In this document: in pieces, positions 51,918 to 60,223 of the stretch
Position numbering within the stretch: the stretch's first letter is position 1
Layout of the letters: every line of letters starts with the position of its first letter
NCBI RefSeq assembly: GCF_024298865.1
Contig: NZ_CP101162.1
Location: 186,001-250,000, forward strand
From: Halorarius halobius
GTDB taxonomy: Archaea > Halobacteriota > Halobacteria > Halobacteriales > Haloarculaceae
DNA: 64,000 nt
Reading direction: 5' to 3'
Notes under the pieces: generated by a model
Told to the model about the DNA's origin: nothing
Seen by the model: the letters and a program-made list of their open reading frames with translations, nothing else
Database searches by the model: none
Position numbers and translations under genes: made by a program

Positions 51918-52841
51918 ATGAGTTCACCCCAATCCCAACTCGACGCGGCACAATTCCTTGAGAATTTGCGGGACTTACGATACCGTGAAGTGATGATGGT
52001 CGCGGCGACCCTCGCGGTAGTCACCGGGTCGATCGTGTTCTTCCCCGGCGTGGACAACATCACGAAAGGCGTGCAGTCGAACGTCTCCGTCGGTCTCCTC
52101 GGGTTGTTCGTCGTCGTCGCGATCGTTGCCGGTGCGGTCAAGGGAATGATCGGGTTCGGATATGCTCTTATCACGACGCCCATCTTCGCGTCGGTAATCG
52201 ATCCGACGCTCGCGGTGGTCGTCCTCGCAATTCCACCGTGGATGATCAACATGTTCCAGATCGGCGAAACCGACACAGGATTTGGGTTCATTCGCGAGGA
52301 ATGGGTGTTACTGGGCCTCGCCATCATCGGGTCGATCCTTGGCGTATTCTTCCTCGCACAGTTCCAGACAGGTCCTATCGTTCCGTTCCTCATCGGACTC
52401 ATCATCTTCGGATACGTCGGCTTTCAGGTCGTGCAGAACTTCGTGACTATCGAGGAGGCGCATCATCCGATCGGCCTCAGCATCGCTGGATTTTTCGAAG
52501 GATTCCTGCTGGCCGCCGCCAATCTCGGTCCGCTGCTGCCGGCCTATTTCCACACCTTCGAGCGGGACATCGAGCGGTATATCGGTGGACTCTCGATGGT
52601 ACTGGGGACGATTTTCACGGTTCGGATTCTCCAGATGGTGTTTTTCACAGATCTCATGACGACCTATCGCCTCTGGCTCGGGTCGATCATCGCAGTCGTT
52701 ACGATTGTCGGGCTTCTGCTCGGGACGTACCTGCGACGACTGGAGATCGATGAGGAGAGATTCAACTGGTTCGTCATCGGACTTCTCTTTCTCATCTCGC
52801 TCAATATCTTTCGGAACACGATCCCAGCGCTCTTCCTCTAA
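51918..52841 (+). CDS. TauE/SafE family membrane transporter
   Basis: 307 residues with about eight hydrophobic segments. KGMIGFGYALITTPIFAS and FEGFLLAAANLGPLLPAYF are the two TauE/SafE repeat signatures. Likely anion (sulfite/organosulfur) exporter. It is followed within 10 bases by the convergent DsrE gene. The second family member after 36914-37900; both stand among sulfur/redox genes. Confidence 0.88.
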   Translation: MSSPQSQLDAAQFLENLRDLRYREVMMVAATLAVVTGSIVFFPGVDNITKGVQSNVSVGLLGLFVVVAIVAGAVKGMIGFGYALITTPIFASVIDPTLAVVVLAIPPWMINMFQIGETDTGFGFIREEWVLLGLAIIGSILGVFFLAQFQTGPIVPFLIGLIIFGYVGFQVVQNFVTIEEAHHPIGLSIAGFFEGFLLAAANLGPLLPAYFHTFERDIERYIGGLSMVLGTIFTVRILQMVFFTDLMTTYRLWLGSIIAVVTIVGLLLGTYLRRLEIDEERFNWFVIGLLFLISLNIFRNTIPALFL

Positions 52842-52850
52842 TCGGTCTCT

Positions 52851-53189
52851 TCAGGGTTTCAGATACGCATATCCGTCAGCTTGTAACCGGGACAGTTCGC
52901 CCACACCCGACGACACGAGTTCAACGCCATCGATGAGATCTGCTTCAGTAACACTCGTTCCCTTGATCGTGTTCCTGCACTGTTTGAACTGAACGCCCCG
53001 TTGCTGTAACTCGGCAACCCGTTCGCGCTGCGGTGAGTCTTCGAGTAAGAGAGTGAGTCCGCCACTATTCGCGACGAGTGCGACCGCATCTAGATCGATA
53101 GTCTCGTCGTCAAGGAGATTTGCAATATTCCCGACTACACGGTCATGCAGCTCCGGATCGTCGTTTGAATGGTGGAAAACCACGTTCAT
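52851..53189 (-). CDS. DsrE family protein
   Basis: 112 residues: MNVVFHHSNDDPELHDRVVGNIAN, LVANSGGLTLLLEDSPQ and QRGVQFKQCRNTIKGTSV, the fold and conserved cysteine of DsrE/DsrF/TusD-like proteins. The Cys can carry persulfide. Sulfur relay or sequestration is likely, in keeping with the TauE neighbour. Confidence 0.87.
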   Translation of the reverse strand: MNVVFHHSNDDPELHDRVVGNIANLLDDETIDLDAVALVANSGGLTLLLEDSPQRERVAELQQRGVQFKQCRNTIKGTSVTEADLIDGVELVSSGVGELSRLQADGYAYLKP

Positions 53190-53339
53190 GAACTACGGTT
53201 TGAACACGTCACAGCAAAAGAATTCATTCGACGGCAAGCTCGGACGGCAGACACGGTCTGACAGGCAGATAACCGTCCAGTAACGGAATAACGAGTGGGT
53301 TCGCGAAGGTCTAACACTCGGTATCACGAAGAACGTGTG

Positions 53340-53681
53340 ATGGCGGATAGTTCCACCCAGCCGACCGATGAGTCGGCCTCATCAGCGGACCATATCGAGG
53401 GAGAAGACACATTCGACCGGTTGGTCGACAACGAAGCCCGCGTTCTCGTCGACTTCTACGCAGATTGGTGTGGTCCCTGTCAGCTGATGGCCCCGATCGT
53501 CGACGAACTCGCTGCCGAGACCGAGGTGCCGGTCGCAAAAGTGGACGTCGAAGAACTACCACAGGTCGCTGCGCGGTACGGCGTCAGCTCGATTCCGGCA
53601 TTCCTTGTATTCGAAGAGGGGGCGGTCGAAGAGCACCTCATTGGGATGCAAAATAAGGAGACACTCGCACAGACGATCTAG
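53340..53681 (+). CDS. trxA: Thioredoxin
   Basis: 113 residues from MADSSTQPTDE. The core VLVDFYADWCGPCQLMAPIVDELA has the CGPC active site (near residue 46) and SSIPAFLVFEEG carries the cis-proline. A short Ser/Asp-rich N-terminal extension precedes the domain. The 15 codons upstream of this ATG are rejected. It ends with TAG overlapping the GTG of the next frame. Confidence 0.93.
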   Translation: MADSSTQPTDESASSADHIEGEDTFDRLVDNEARVLVDFYADWCGPCQLMAPIVDELAAETEVPVAKVDVEELPQVAARYGVSSIPAFLVFEEGAVEEHLIGMQNKETLAQTI

Positions 53682-53986
53682 TGACGCACGACTTCAGGAC
53701 AGGTGGAATCACCGGCGTACCTATCGCTGAAGAAGTCGCGAAACGAGAGGATGTGGAGATTGACGAACTAGAGCCACCACTTGGATTTAGTCTCCCATGT
53801 CGTGTTCTTCGCTCGCGTGGGTCTGAAGGTCCTCTTCTGTATCGAAGGTCGCTCCGCACTTGCCACATTCGAACTCTTCGTCGTGATCGTGGTCGTGATC
53901 GTGTGCCATACAGTACCATAGATGAGGGCCAACGTCTTGAAGATAATCTGTGTAGTTCGTTACCGGGTTACGTCTTGCTCACCTAG
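53681..53986 (+). pseudogene. Truncated HalOD1-like protein
   Basis: Starts at a GTG overlapping the thioredoxin stop. The first 35 residues (ITGVPIAEEVAKREDVEIDE, then LEPPL) look like the HalOD1 domain of haloarchaeal proteins, but the family continues into another helix that is absent. From about 53780 the frame reads through the antisense of a real zinc-finger gene. A remnant, not a working protein. Confidence 0.45.
53787..53909 (-). CDS. 40-residue C2H2 zinc-finger protein
   Basis: Short frame MAHDHDHDHDEEFECGKCGA, then TFDTEEDLQTHASEEHDMGD. CGKC plus H-x4-H is a single C2H2 zinc finger (FxCxxCxxxFxxxxxLxxHxxxxH). An acidic His-Asp repeat precedes it and may bind extra metal. Minus strand, overlapping the 3' half of the HalOD1 remnant. 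Such mini-zinc-finger proteins occur in haloarchaea and can be regulators. Confidence 0.7.
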   Translation of the reverse strand: MAHDHDHDHDEEFECGKCGATFDTEEDLQTHASEEHDMGD

Positions 53987-53992
53987 AGCTCG

Positions 53993-54365
53993 ATCCACTC
54001 CTGCGTCCCGAAGGGAATCTCATACTCGATATCCCGACGGTCGTAGACTGCGCGTGAGATTCAGATATCAAGGCGATACAGCGACCCTGTGACAGCCGTG
54101 AGCGCCATTTCAAAAGTGCGGGGATGACGCCCGTTCTGGCTCCGTCGCGATGCCAAGCGTCTCACCGGTCGGCACATCGACTCTCGAGAGCACATCCGGT
54201 AACACGATCGACACCTTTTGTCGATTCATCTCCTCAATCAGCTGTCGGGCCGGGTCTCGCACGTCGCCGCTGAGTCAATAGCCGATGAGTGCGTCGACGA
54301 GTACGTCTGGGTCATCCACTATTGCAAGTCCGCCCGTTCCAATACCAGTCGAAATCGCTCTTTGT
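53993..54365 (-). pseudogene. Decayed NAD(P)H-hydrate epimerase (nnrE) copy
   Basis: Minus-strand pieces align with the intact protein at 40883-41608: VDALIGY then a TGA at 54275-54277 and LSGDVRDPARQLIEEM; VDVPTGETLGIATEP; VTGSLYRLDI then a TGA at 54061-54063; and RRDIEYEIPFGTQEWIEL ending at the natural stop. Two in-frame stops and at least one frame change make it non-functional. The N-terminal third is missing. Confidence 0.82.
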
Positions 54366-54539
54366 TGAGAATACGGAACTATTACGCGGGAGGGTCAGTC
54401 AGTTGTAATGGACGTGTATGCCCATGTGAGTGAGCTGGGAGTACAATTTGCAACCGGGACAGTGGAAGACTAGCTACTGGAGAGTTACCACTACGTTAGC
54501 GGAAATTGAAGACAGTTGCTACCGATTGTTGGATAGGAG

Positions 54540-54824
54540 ATGTACGATCTCACAGCGTTTCAACGCGATCTCCTCTACGTTATTGGTGGGTTCGATGAAC
54601 TCTATGGGCTTGCAATCAAAGATGAACTGGAGGGATACTACGAGGGTGAAATTCACCACGGTCGTCTCTATCCCAACCTGGATTCGCTCGTCGAGAAAGG
54701 CCTCGTCAATAAAGGACAAATAGACGATAGAACGAATGCATACACGCTAACGCGTCGGGGGAAGCAAGAGCTGAAAGCCCGCCGTGACTGGGAACAGCAG
54801 TATATCGATCTACCCGATGGGTGA
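54540..54824 (+). CDS. PadR family transcriptional regulator
   Basis: 94 residues: MYDLTAFQRDLLYVIGG, HHGRLYPNLDSLVEKGLVNK and YTLTRRGKQELKAR give the PadR winged helix. About as long as, and very like, 5941-6234. The next gene starts 10 bases after its stop, so the two form an operon and the regulator likely controls it. Confidence 0.87.
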   Translation: MYDLTAFQRDLLYVIGGFDELYGLAIKDELEGYYEGEIHHGRLYPNLDSLVEKGLVNKGQIDDRTNAYTLTRRGKQELKARRDWEQQYIDLPDG

Positions 54825-54833
54825 CGACCCGAG

Positions 54834-55142
54834 ATGCGCGAATTTACGAAGCACCTCGATCAGCCAGTAAATCTACAGAGGCTGCTCACAGAACAGGGGA
54901 TAGAGTTTCTCAATGTAAACGAGACCCGCCTCATCGTCCTCTATCAAGGCGAGGTGATTCAGCTAACGGTTGCCAACGGTGAGATGAGCAACGCTCAGAT
55001 ACTCCGGGGGCGGATTTGGGAGACTCCTCAAAGTTCGACAGACGATTGGGAGGAGTTTATTAATCGATTCACCGACCGGCTCGGTGAATATCTGGAGCAG
55101 CGATCTGGTGATGAGGCTAACGAACCCCGGGATTCAAAATAG
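54834..55142 (+). CDS. Small protein in PadR operon, unknown
   Basis: 102 residues. Predicted alpha/beta with ETRLIVLYQGEVIQLTVANGE strand pairs and a helical C terminus. No signal peptide or cysteine. Unrecognised. Coupling to the PadR gene suggests an autoregulated unit. Confidence 0.6.
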   Translation: MREFTKHLDQPVNLQRLLTEQGIEFLNVNETRLIVLYQGEVIQLTVANGEMSNAQILRGRIWETPQSSTDDWEEFINRFTDRLGEYLEQRSGDEANEPRDSK

Positions 55143-55444
55143 GTCAGGAGCGAGTCCTCTCCCCCCTACTCAGTAACAAACTGCCATCAGCTCGTCGCTC
55201 ATCAAATGACGAGAGCTGGACGCGGTTCGTGAAAGAGGGGCACAAGGGAAGGGGGAGAGGGGGAATCGGCATCGGGGGTCCAGAGCGCGTGACACTGGCT
55301 GCCGATTCCATGTCTACGTCAGTATTCGAGATGTATAATCTCACGGCAACCAGCCAGTAATGGACTGAGCATCCCGTTACTGTGGATATGGAGTTACGTC
55401 GTGGTTAGGGCGGAGTTTTGGCCGTCCGGAACAAATGATAACAC
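55143..55444. other. 302-base intergenic stretch
   Basis: No gene recognised. The middle is a purine-rich, G-heavy run (about 55230-55280); frames over it are low-complexity. The 3' end should hold the DUF3179 lipoprotein promoter. Confidence 0.4.
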
Positions 55445-56569
55445 ATGCAGCGACTCGTGACCCGGAGAGCCGTTCTTGCTGGCGTCGGAGTCGCTTCCCT
55501 CTCCGGATGCATCGGTAGTAGGCAACCTGGAACCCCTGGGGACACGTCGGCGAGTGGAGCGCCGGAAGAGGGCGGGCAATCACGTACTGGAGAGAACATG
55601 CCGCCAACGAAAGCAGAACAACTACTGCTTCCGATGGAGCCATCATCGCTCCGAGAACACGCAGTGTCCGGTGGGCCACCGAAAGACGGGATCCCCTCGA
55701 TCGACGAGCCAAAATTCGTCTCCGCCGAGGACGTTTCAGGACAGATCAAACCAGATGATCCGGTCTTCGGTCTCGCGACAGAGGGGACGGTGAAGGCCTA
55801 CCCACAATCGATCCTCGTCTTGCACGAGATCTGTAACGATATCGTAGATAACACCCCTGTGAGCGTCACGTACTGTCCATTGACAGGAACCGCGATGGGA
55901 TTCGAGCGCGGCGAGACGATGTTCGGCGTCTCCGGACGCCTCGTGAACAACAACCTCATCATGTACGACAGAGCGACGGAGACGTGGTGGCCACAGGTAC
56001 TCGCGACCTCGATCCCCGGGTCGTGGAACGAAGACCCACCAATCCGGTCGCTACAGGAGTTTCGCGTCATTTGGACGACGTGGGAGCGCTGGGTAAGCAA
56101 ACACCCGGATACGCAGGTGCTCTCTCGCGACACGGGATACGCTCAAAACTACGATCGAGACCCGTACGGGTCCTACAATCCGCGCGGCGGATACTATTCA
56201 CAGGAAGCAGCCCCGATGTTTCCGGCACTTTCCGACGACGATCGCCTCCAACCCAAGACGGTCGTCATCGGCGCTCGAACGAATAAAGGCGCTGCTGCCT
56301 TCGAGAAGCGGACGCTCAGAGAGACGAAGCTCATCGAGGGCAAACTGGGCGAGACGCCCGTGGTTGCAATCTACGAACCTGAGCTCGACACGGGCTACGT
56401 CTACCAGAATCCCGAACGCCAACAGGTCCAGTACCAGGACGGACACGTTGTAGACGGCGCTGGGGACACTCATTCACCAGAGGCGCTCCCCTTGGAACGG
56501 ATACACGCCTTCGACGCGATGTGGTTCGCCTGGAGCGGCTTCTATCCCGACACGACCCTATATGCCTGA
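55445..56569 (+). CDS. DUF3179 Tat lipoprotein (copy 2)
   Basis: 374 residues. Signal TRRAVLAGVGVASLSGC: twin arginine and lipobox Cys, so anchored outside the membrane. The DUF3179 core follows: GIPSIDEPKFVSA, AYPQSILVLHEICNDIV, VTYCPLTGTAMGFERG, FGVSGRLVNNNLIMYDR, TETWWPQVLATSI, and FDAMWFAWSGFYPDT at the C terminus. The only exported member of the three in the window. Overlaps the next membrane-protein gene by 8 bases. Function unknown. Confidence 0.87.
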   Translation: MQRLVTRRAVLAGVGVASLSGCIGSRQPGTPGDTSASGAPEEGGQSRTGENMPPTKAEQLLLPMEPSSLREHAVSGGPPKDGIPSIDEPKFVSAEDVSGQIKPDDPVFGLATEGTVKAYPQSILVLHEICNDIVDNTPVSVTYCPLTGTAMGFERGETMFGVSGRLVNNNLIMYDRATETWWPQVLATSIPGSWNEDPPIRSLQEFRVIWTTWERWVSKHPDTQVLSRDTGYAQNYDRDPYGSYNPRGGYYSQEAAPMFPALSDDDRLQPKTVVIGARTNKGAAAFEKRTLRETKLIEGKLGETPVVAIYEPELDTGYVYQNPERQQVQYQDGHVVDGAGDTHSPEALPLERIHAFDAMWFAWSGFYPDTTLYA

Positions 56570-57167
56570 ACCCAGTCATCCCACCATGATTAGTAGCGAC
56601 GTAGGGATATTCGGTCGGACAGGTGCGGCCCTCAGAGTTGCGGGAGGGCGATTGGATTCGCGCAGTGTTTTATTTGCGGCTGGAGTGAGCTATCTCGTCC
56701 TGTATCTTCTCACAGTGGGCGACCTCTCGTTCTCCAGCGGCGGAACTGGTCCGCTCACGATTCGAACCGTCGACGACCTCTCGCGTGCGTTCGCCAGCCT
56801 CGGGTTCTTTCGGTTCGGCGCAATCGCTGTCGTCTCACTCGGTCCACTCACGTACCTGTTTTCGCCGCTCAATCTGCTTGTCGCTCTCGTGCTTTCGAGC
56901 CTCGTCGGCGCGAACGTCGCGCTCACGTATCTCGGTCTGGTTCAACCGCGCGCCTGTGGGTTGGAATCCTCGACTGGTATTCTGGCCGGCATCCCCGCAC
57001 TGCTGTCCGGCGCTGCGTGCTGCGGACCGACAATTCTTCTCGTGATCGGCGTACAGGCCAGCGCCACGATTATCACGGGATTCCAGCTACTGATACCCAT
57101 CGCAGTCGTCCTCCTCGTCGGCAGCCTCCTGTTAGTCGGTCGCCAAGTCAATCCAGCCCTCCTATAG
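56562..57167 (+). CDS. Membrane protein with CCGP motif, coupled to DUF3179
   Basis: 201 residues (or 193 from the ATG at 56586). Four to five hydrophobic segments. The motif SGAACCGPTILLVIGV lies in a membrane segment near residue 148; a paired Cys before Gly-Pro in a membrane helix recalls mercury/thiol membrane proteins such as MerT, but this is only likeness. The 8-base overlap with the DUF3179 lipoprotein gene implies joint function. Confidence 0.65.
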   Translation: MPEPSHPTMISSDVGIFGRTGAALRVAGGRLDSRSVLFAAGVSYLVLYLLTVGDLSFSSGGTGPLTIRTVDDLSRAFASLGFFRFGAIAVVSLGPLTYLFSPLNLLVALVLSSLVGANVALTYLGLVQPRACGLESSTGILAGIPALLSGAACCGPTILLVIGVQASATIITGFQLLIPIAVVLLVGSLLLVGRQVNPALL

Positions 57168-57201
57168 GCCGAAATCGGTTACCACAGTGGCAGGGACGTC
57201 G

Positions 57202-58185
57202 TCAACCAGGCTGATAGAAGGAATCGGCTCCGTGGTCGTCCTGCCACGCAAACGCGAACAAGCGCCGGGCTGATAGCCGCTCAAGTTGCCGCCCGTCCGC
57301 AGCGCGACCGGTTGCAGGATTCCAAGTCGTTCCGTCGGCGACGACCTGGTTCTCGGTGAATTCAAACGATATCCCAGGGTCCTCGAACCCGTGGATACCG
57401 TCATCTTCAGTCGCGAATACAACGATATCTCGGTCTCCGACCGTAGTCTGTACGACACCACCGGCTGCTCTCACGCGAGTCAGCGGGAACCCGAGTACGA
57501 CGTCATCGACTTCGATACCGAGAACGACAGTCTTCGGGGAGAGGTCGTCATCACGGTTCCACTCGCGGCTGGTACCCGTTCCCCGGTGTGCGGCGAGCCC
57601 GAACCCCTCCCGAGAGAAGTACGCATCGTACGGTGAGGTGTCGTATTCGATCGATGCAGGCGAGTCGTCGGCGCTCGCGGCTTCGCTCTCTCCACCCGGT
57701 GGCTGGAGCACGATGCCGTCGGGGTACGACTTCCGAAACTCTTGCCAAGGAAGCAGCGTTCCTGGACGAACAGCGAGCGAATCGCCCTCGAAGGTACCAT
57801 TGATACATTCGCCACTGGACTGCTTCCACTCGCTGCCGGTCTCGCGGTCGTACATCACGAGGTCGTCGTCGGCAAGCTTTCCGGAAACACCGAACTCCAA
57901 CGTGTGCCCCTCGTGACGGCGGTCATAGACGACGGCGCTCCCACAGAGCGGGCACCACGTCACAGCGATTGGATCGCCACCACCGGTCTCCCCGTCGGCG
58001 TCGAGTACGTCGTTGACGATTTCGTGATAATGGAGGTACCGTACCGGGTACGCACGGGGTCGCCTGGGACCTTCGACCACGACGACTACATCGTCGGCAT
58101 CGCCGTCGTACGTGGCACCGAAGGACGGATCGTCAACGCTCGGAATCGCATCCTGCGGAATCACTTGACAGACGTTCACACCCAC
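57202..58185 (-). CDS. DUF3179 domain protein (copy 3)
   Basis: 327 residues. Same core as 41723-42718: AIPSVDDPSFG, AYPVRYLHYHEIVNDVL, WCPLCGSAVVYDRRHEG, FGVSGKLADDDLVMYDR, SEWKQSSGECINGTF and RLFAFAWQDDHG. Cytoplasmic. The GTG at 58185 and the GTG two codons later (58179) are both possible; alignment with copy 1 favours 58179. It converges with the membrane-protein gene and is 84 bases from the divergent ArsC-like gene. Confidence 0.87.
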   Translation of the reverse strand: MGVNVCQVIPQDAIPSVDDPSFGATYDGDADDVVVVVEGPRRPRAYPVRYLHYHEIVNDVLDADGETGGGDPIAVTWCPLCGSAVVYDRRHEGHTLEFGVSGKLADDDLVMYDRETGSEWKQSSGECINGTFEGDSLAVRPGTLLPWQEFRKSYPDGIVLQPPGGESEAASADDSPASIEYDTSPYDAYFSREGFGLAAHRGTGTSREWNRDDDLSPKTVVLGIEVDDVVLGFPLTRVRAAGGVVQTTVGDRDIVVFATEDDGIHGFEDPGISFEFTENQVVADGTTWNPATGRAADGRQLERLSARRLFAFAWQDDHGADSFYQPG

Positions 58186-58269
58186 GGGTAGACATCAGTC
58201 GGTAATAGCACCAACGCCACAAGTCCGAGCGGGGAAACGACTTTGCCTCATACGCAGAAGAACTCGAGT

Positions 58270-58680
58270 ATGAACGTGGCGTTCGTCTGTATCCAGAACG
58301 CGGGACGGAGCCAGATCGCGACCGCGTTCGCGAAGCGCGAGCAGTCGCGACGTGGGCTCGAAGACGAAATCGAGATCGTCACGGGCGGGACGCGCCCGGC
58401 AATCTCACTCCACGACGTGGTCATCGAAGTCATGGACGAGCGCGGCATCGACCTGCGCGACCGGATACCGCGGAAGATCAGTAAGGAAGAGCTCGCCGAC
58501 TGCGAGTACGTCGTGGCGATGGGTTGTACCGCGGAGGGTGTCTGCCCAGCCGCCTGGAGCGAGACGAGTATCGACTGGGGGCTGGACGATCCCGAGACAA
58601 TGGAACTCGATGCAGTCAGAGATCTCCGTGACAACATCGAAACACGGGTCGAAACGCTGTTCGACGAGATGGCCCAGTGA
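58270..58680 (+). CDS. Arsenate reductase/low-molecular-weight phosphatase family protein
   Basis: 136 residues from MNVAFVCIQNAGRS. CIQNAGRS is the C-x5-R-S phosphate loop (catalytic Cys near residue 7). Asp of the DP-type acid lies in WGLDDPETM near 108. Usual ArsC/LMW-PTP length. Arsenate reduction with thioredoxin is common for this family; LMW phosphatase activity is the alternative. The upstream ORF extension (MPHTQKNSS) is rejected. Its stop lies 87 bases before the radical SAM start. Confidence 0.85.
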   Translation: MNVAFVCIQNAGRSQIATAFAKREQSRRGLEDEIEIVTGGTRPAISLHDVVIEVMDERGIDLRDRIPRKISKEELADCEYVVAMGCTAEGVCPAAWSETSIDWGLDDPETMELDAVRDLRDNIETRVETLFDEMAQ

Positions 58681-58767
58681 GAGGACAGCCGGTCTCCGAA
58701 GACGCATACACAGAGTTTCCTCCAGGTAACTCCCACATTTACCCGGTTCGTGTTCATTGTCGAACGC

Positions 58768-60219
58768 ATGTCCGAAGAGCGTACGCACCTTTCGTCTACG
58801 ACGAGTCTCTGTCCGACATGTCTCGAACGCGTCCCCGGCACCTACGAGGCCCGAGACGACGCCGTCTTTCTCAGGCGATCGTGTCCCGACCACGGAACGA
58901 CGAGTCGAAAAGTGTGGGAATCTCTCGATCACTGGCGCTGGGCACGACAGTTCGGCCCCGAAACTGACGTCGCCGACGATGGTGGCTCCGATACCGGAGA
59001 TCCGACCAGCGACACTGGCTGCTGTAGTGGGGGGACATGTTCGAGCGGGGGTGGCCTACGGGTCGACGGCGATCACGCCTGCCTCGCCGTCGTCGAAATC
59101 ACGCAGGACTGCAACCTCTCGTGTTCGTATTGCTTTGCAAGCTCCGGCCCGGGCGGGAAGCAACTACCGTTCGACGAGGTCGTCGACTTGCTCGACACTG
59201 TGCGGGCCGAAGGGGGGACTCGTCCGATCCAGTTCTCCGGCGGCGAACCAACGGTCCACGACGACCTTCCCGAACTCGTCGAGCGAGCGCGAGAGATGGG
59301 GTTCGAACACGTCGAAGTGAACACGAACGGCATCGAGCTCGCGACCCAGCAAGGATACGCCGAACGGCTCGCCGACGCCGGCGTGACCGCGATCTACCTC
59401 CAGTTCGATGGTGTCACACGCGACACCTACGAAACGATCCGGGCAGTCGATCTCCTCGAGATCAAACACGAGGCTATCGAGGCATGCCGGGACACGGGCC
59501 TCCCCGTTATCCTCGTGCCGACGGTGGTGCCGGGAACGAACGACGACGAGATGGGCGACGTCGTCCGGTTCGCCCTCGACAACCTCGACGTGGTCCAGTC
59601 GATCAACTTCCAGCCCGTCGCGCACTTCGGTCGCTACGCCGAGAACGAGGGCCGGTTCTCGCTCGACGAGGCTGCCCGGCGAGTCGCCGACCAGCTCGAC
59701 GGGCTCGAACCCCAGGACTTCCTGCCCGTACCCTGCTGTTCGTCGTACTGTCAGATGAGTACGGCCCTCGTGCCGAACGGGGAGGAGGGAGTGGTCCCGC
59801 TCACGGGGTTGCTCGACCTCGATAACTGGGATACGCTCTCTGGACTCATCGACGAGGCCGACTGGATGGAACTGCTCGCTGGCACCGCGGCCGGTCGAGA
59901 CACTGTCGAGGTCGCGAGCACCTGCTGTGGATTCGAGGTTCCCAGCGCGGGGCCCGTTCTCCCCGTCACGCTCACTGGATTCATGGACGCCGACGCAGCA
60001 GATGTGGACCGCCTCGACAACTGTTGTATCTCTGTACCGACGCCTGATGGCGATCTCGTTCCGTTCTGCGCGTACAACATGACGACCGAGGACGGGCGGT
60101 ACGCGCTCCGGAACCGCCACGGCTGGGGTGGTCGGGACAAGGTTGAGTCAGACGGATCACGTGCAACGGCCCCTGTCTCTGAAGGCGAGCCAGCCACCAC
60201 CGGTTCCGAGGACGACTAA
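58768..60219 (+). CDS. Cysteine-rich radical SAM protein (TrsS/Tes-like layout)
   Basis: 483 residues from MSEERTHLSST. N terminus: CPTC (near 15) and a downstream CPDHG, a zinc-ribbon-like module. A CCSGGTCSSGG cluster follows. The radical SAM core has CNLSCSYCFA (CxxxCxxC near 114), FSGGEPTVHDDLPEL near 153 and EVNTNGIELA near 190. The C-terminal region adds PCCSSYC, STCCGF and NCCISVP...FCAYN, enough cysteines for one or more auxiliary iron-sulfur clusters. The arrangement resembles radical SAM proteins of the TrsS and tetraether-synthase (Tes) groups. It makes or modifies a small molecule or lipid; a methyltransferase gene starts 4 bases after. Confidence 0.85.
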   Translation: MSEERTHLSSTTSLCPTCLERVPGTYEARDDAVFLRRSCPDHGTTSRKVWESLDHWRWARQFGPETDVADDGGSDTGDPTSDTGCCSGGTCSSGGGLRVDGDHACLAVVEITQDCNLSCSYCFASSGPGGKQLPFDEVVDLLDTVRAEGGTRPIQFSGGEPTVHDDLPELVERAREMGFEHVEVNTNGIELATQQGYAERLADAGVTAIYLQFDGVTRDTYETIRAVDLLEIKHEAIEACRDTGLPVILVPTVVPGTNDDEMGDVVRFALDNLDVVQSINFQPVAHFGRYAENEGRFSLDEAARRVADQLDGLEPQDFLPVPCCSSYCQMSTALVPNGEEGVVPLTGLLDLDNWDTLSGLIDEADWMELLAGTAAGRDTVEVASTCCGFEVPSAGPVLPVTLTGFMDADAADVDRLDNCCISVPTPDGDLVPFCAYNMTTEDGRYALRNRHGWGGRDKVESDGSRATAPVSEGEPATTGSEDD

Positions 60220-60223
60220 CACT

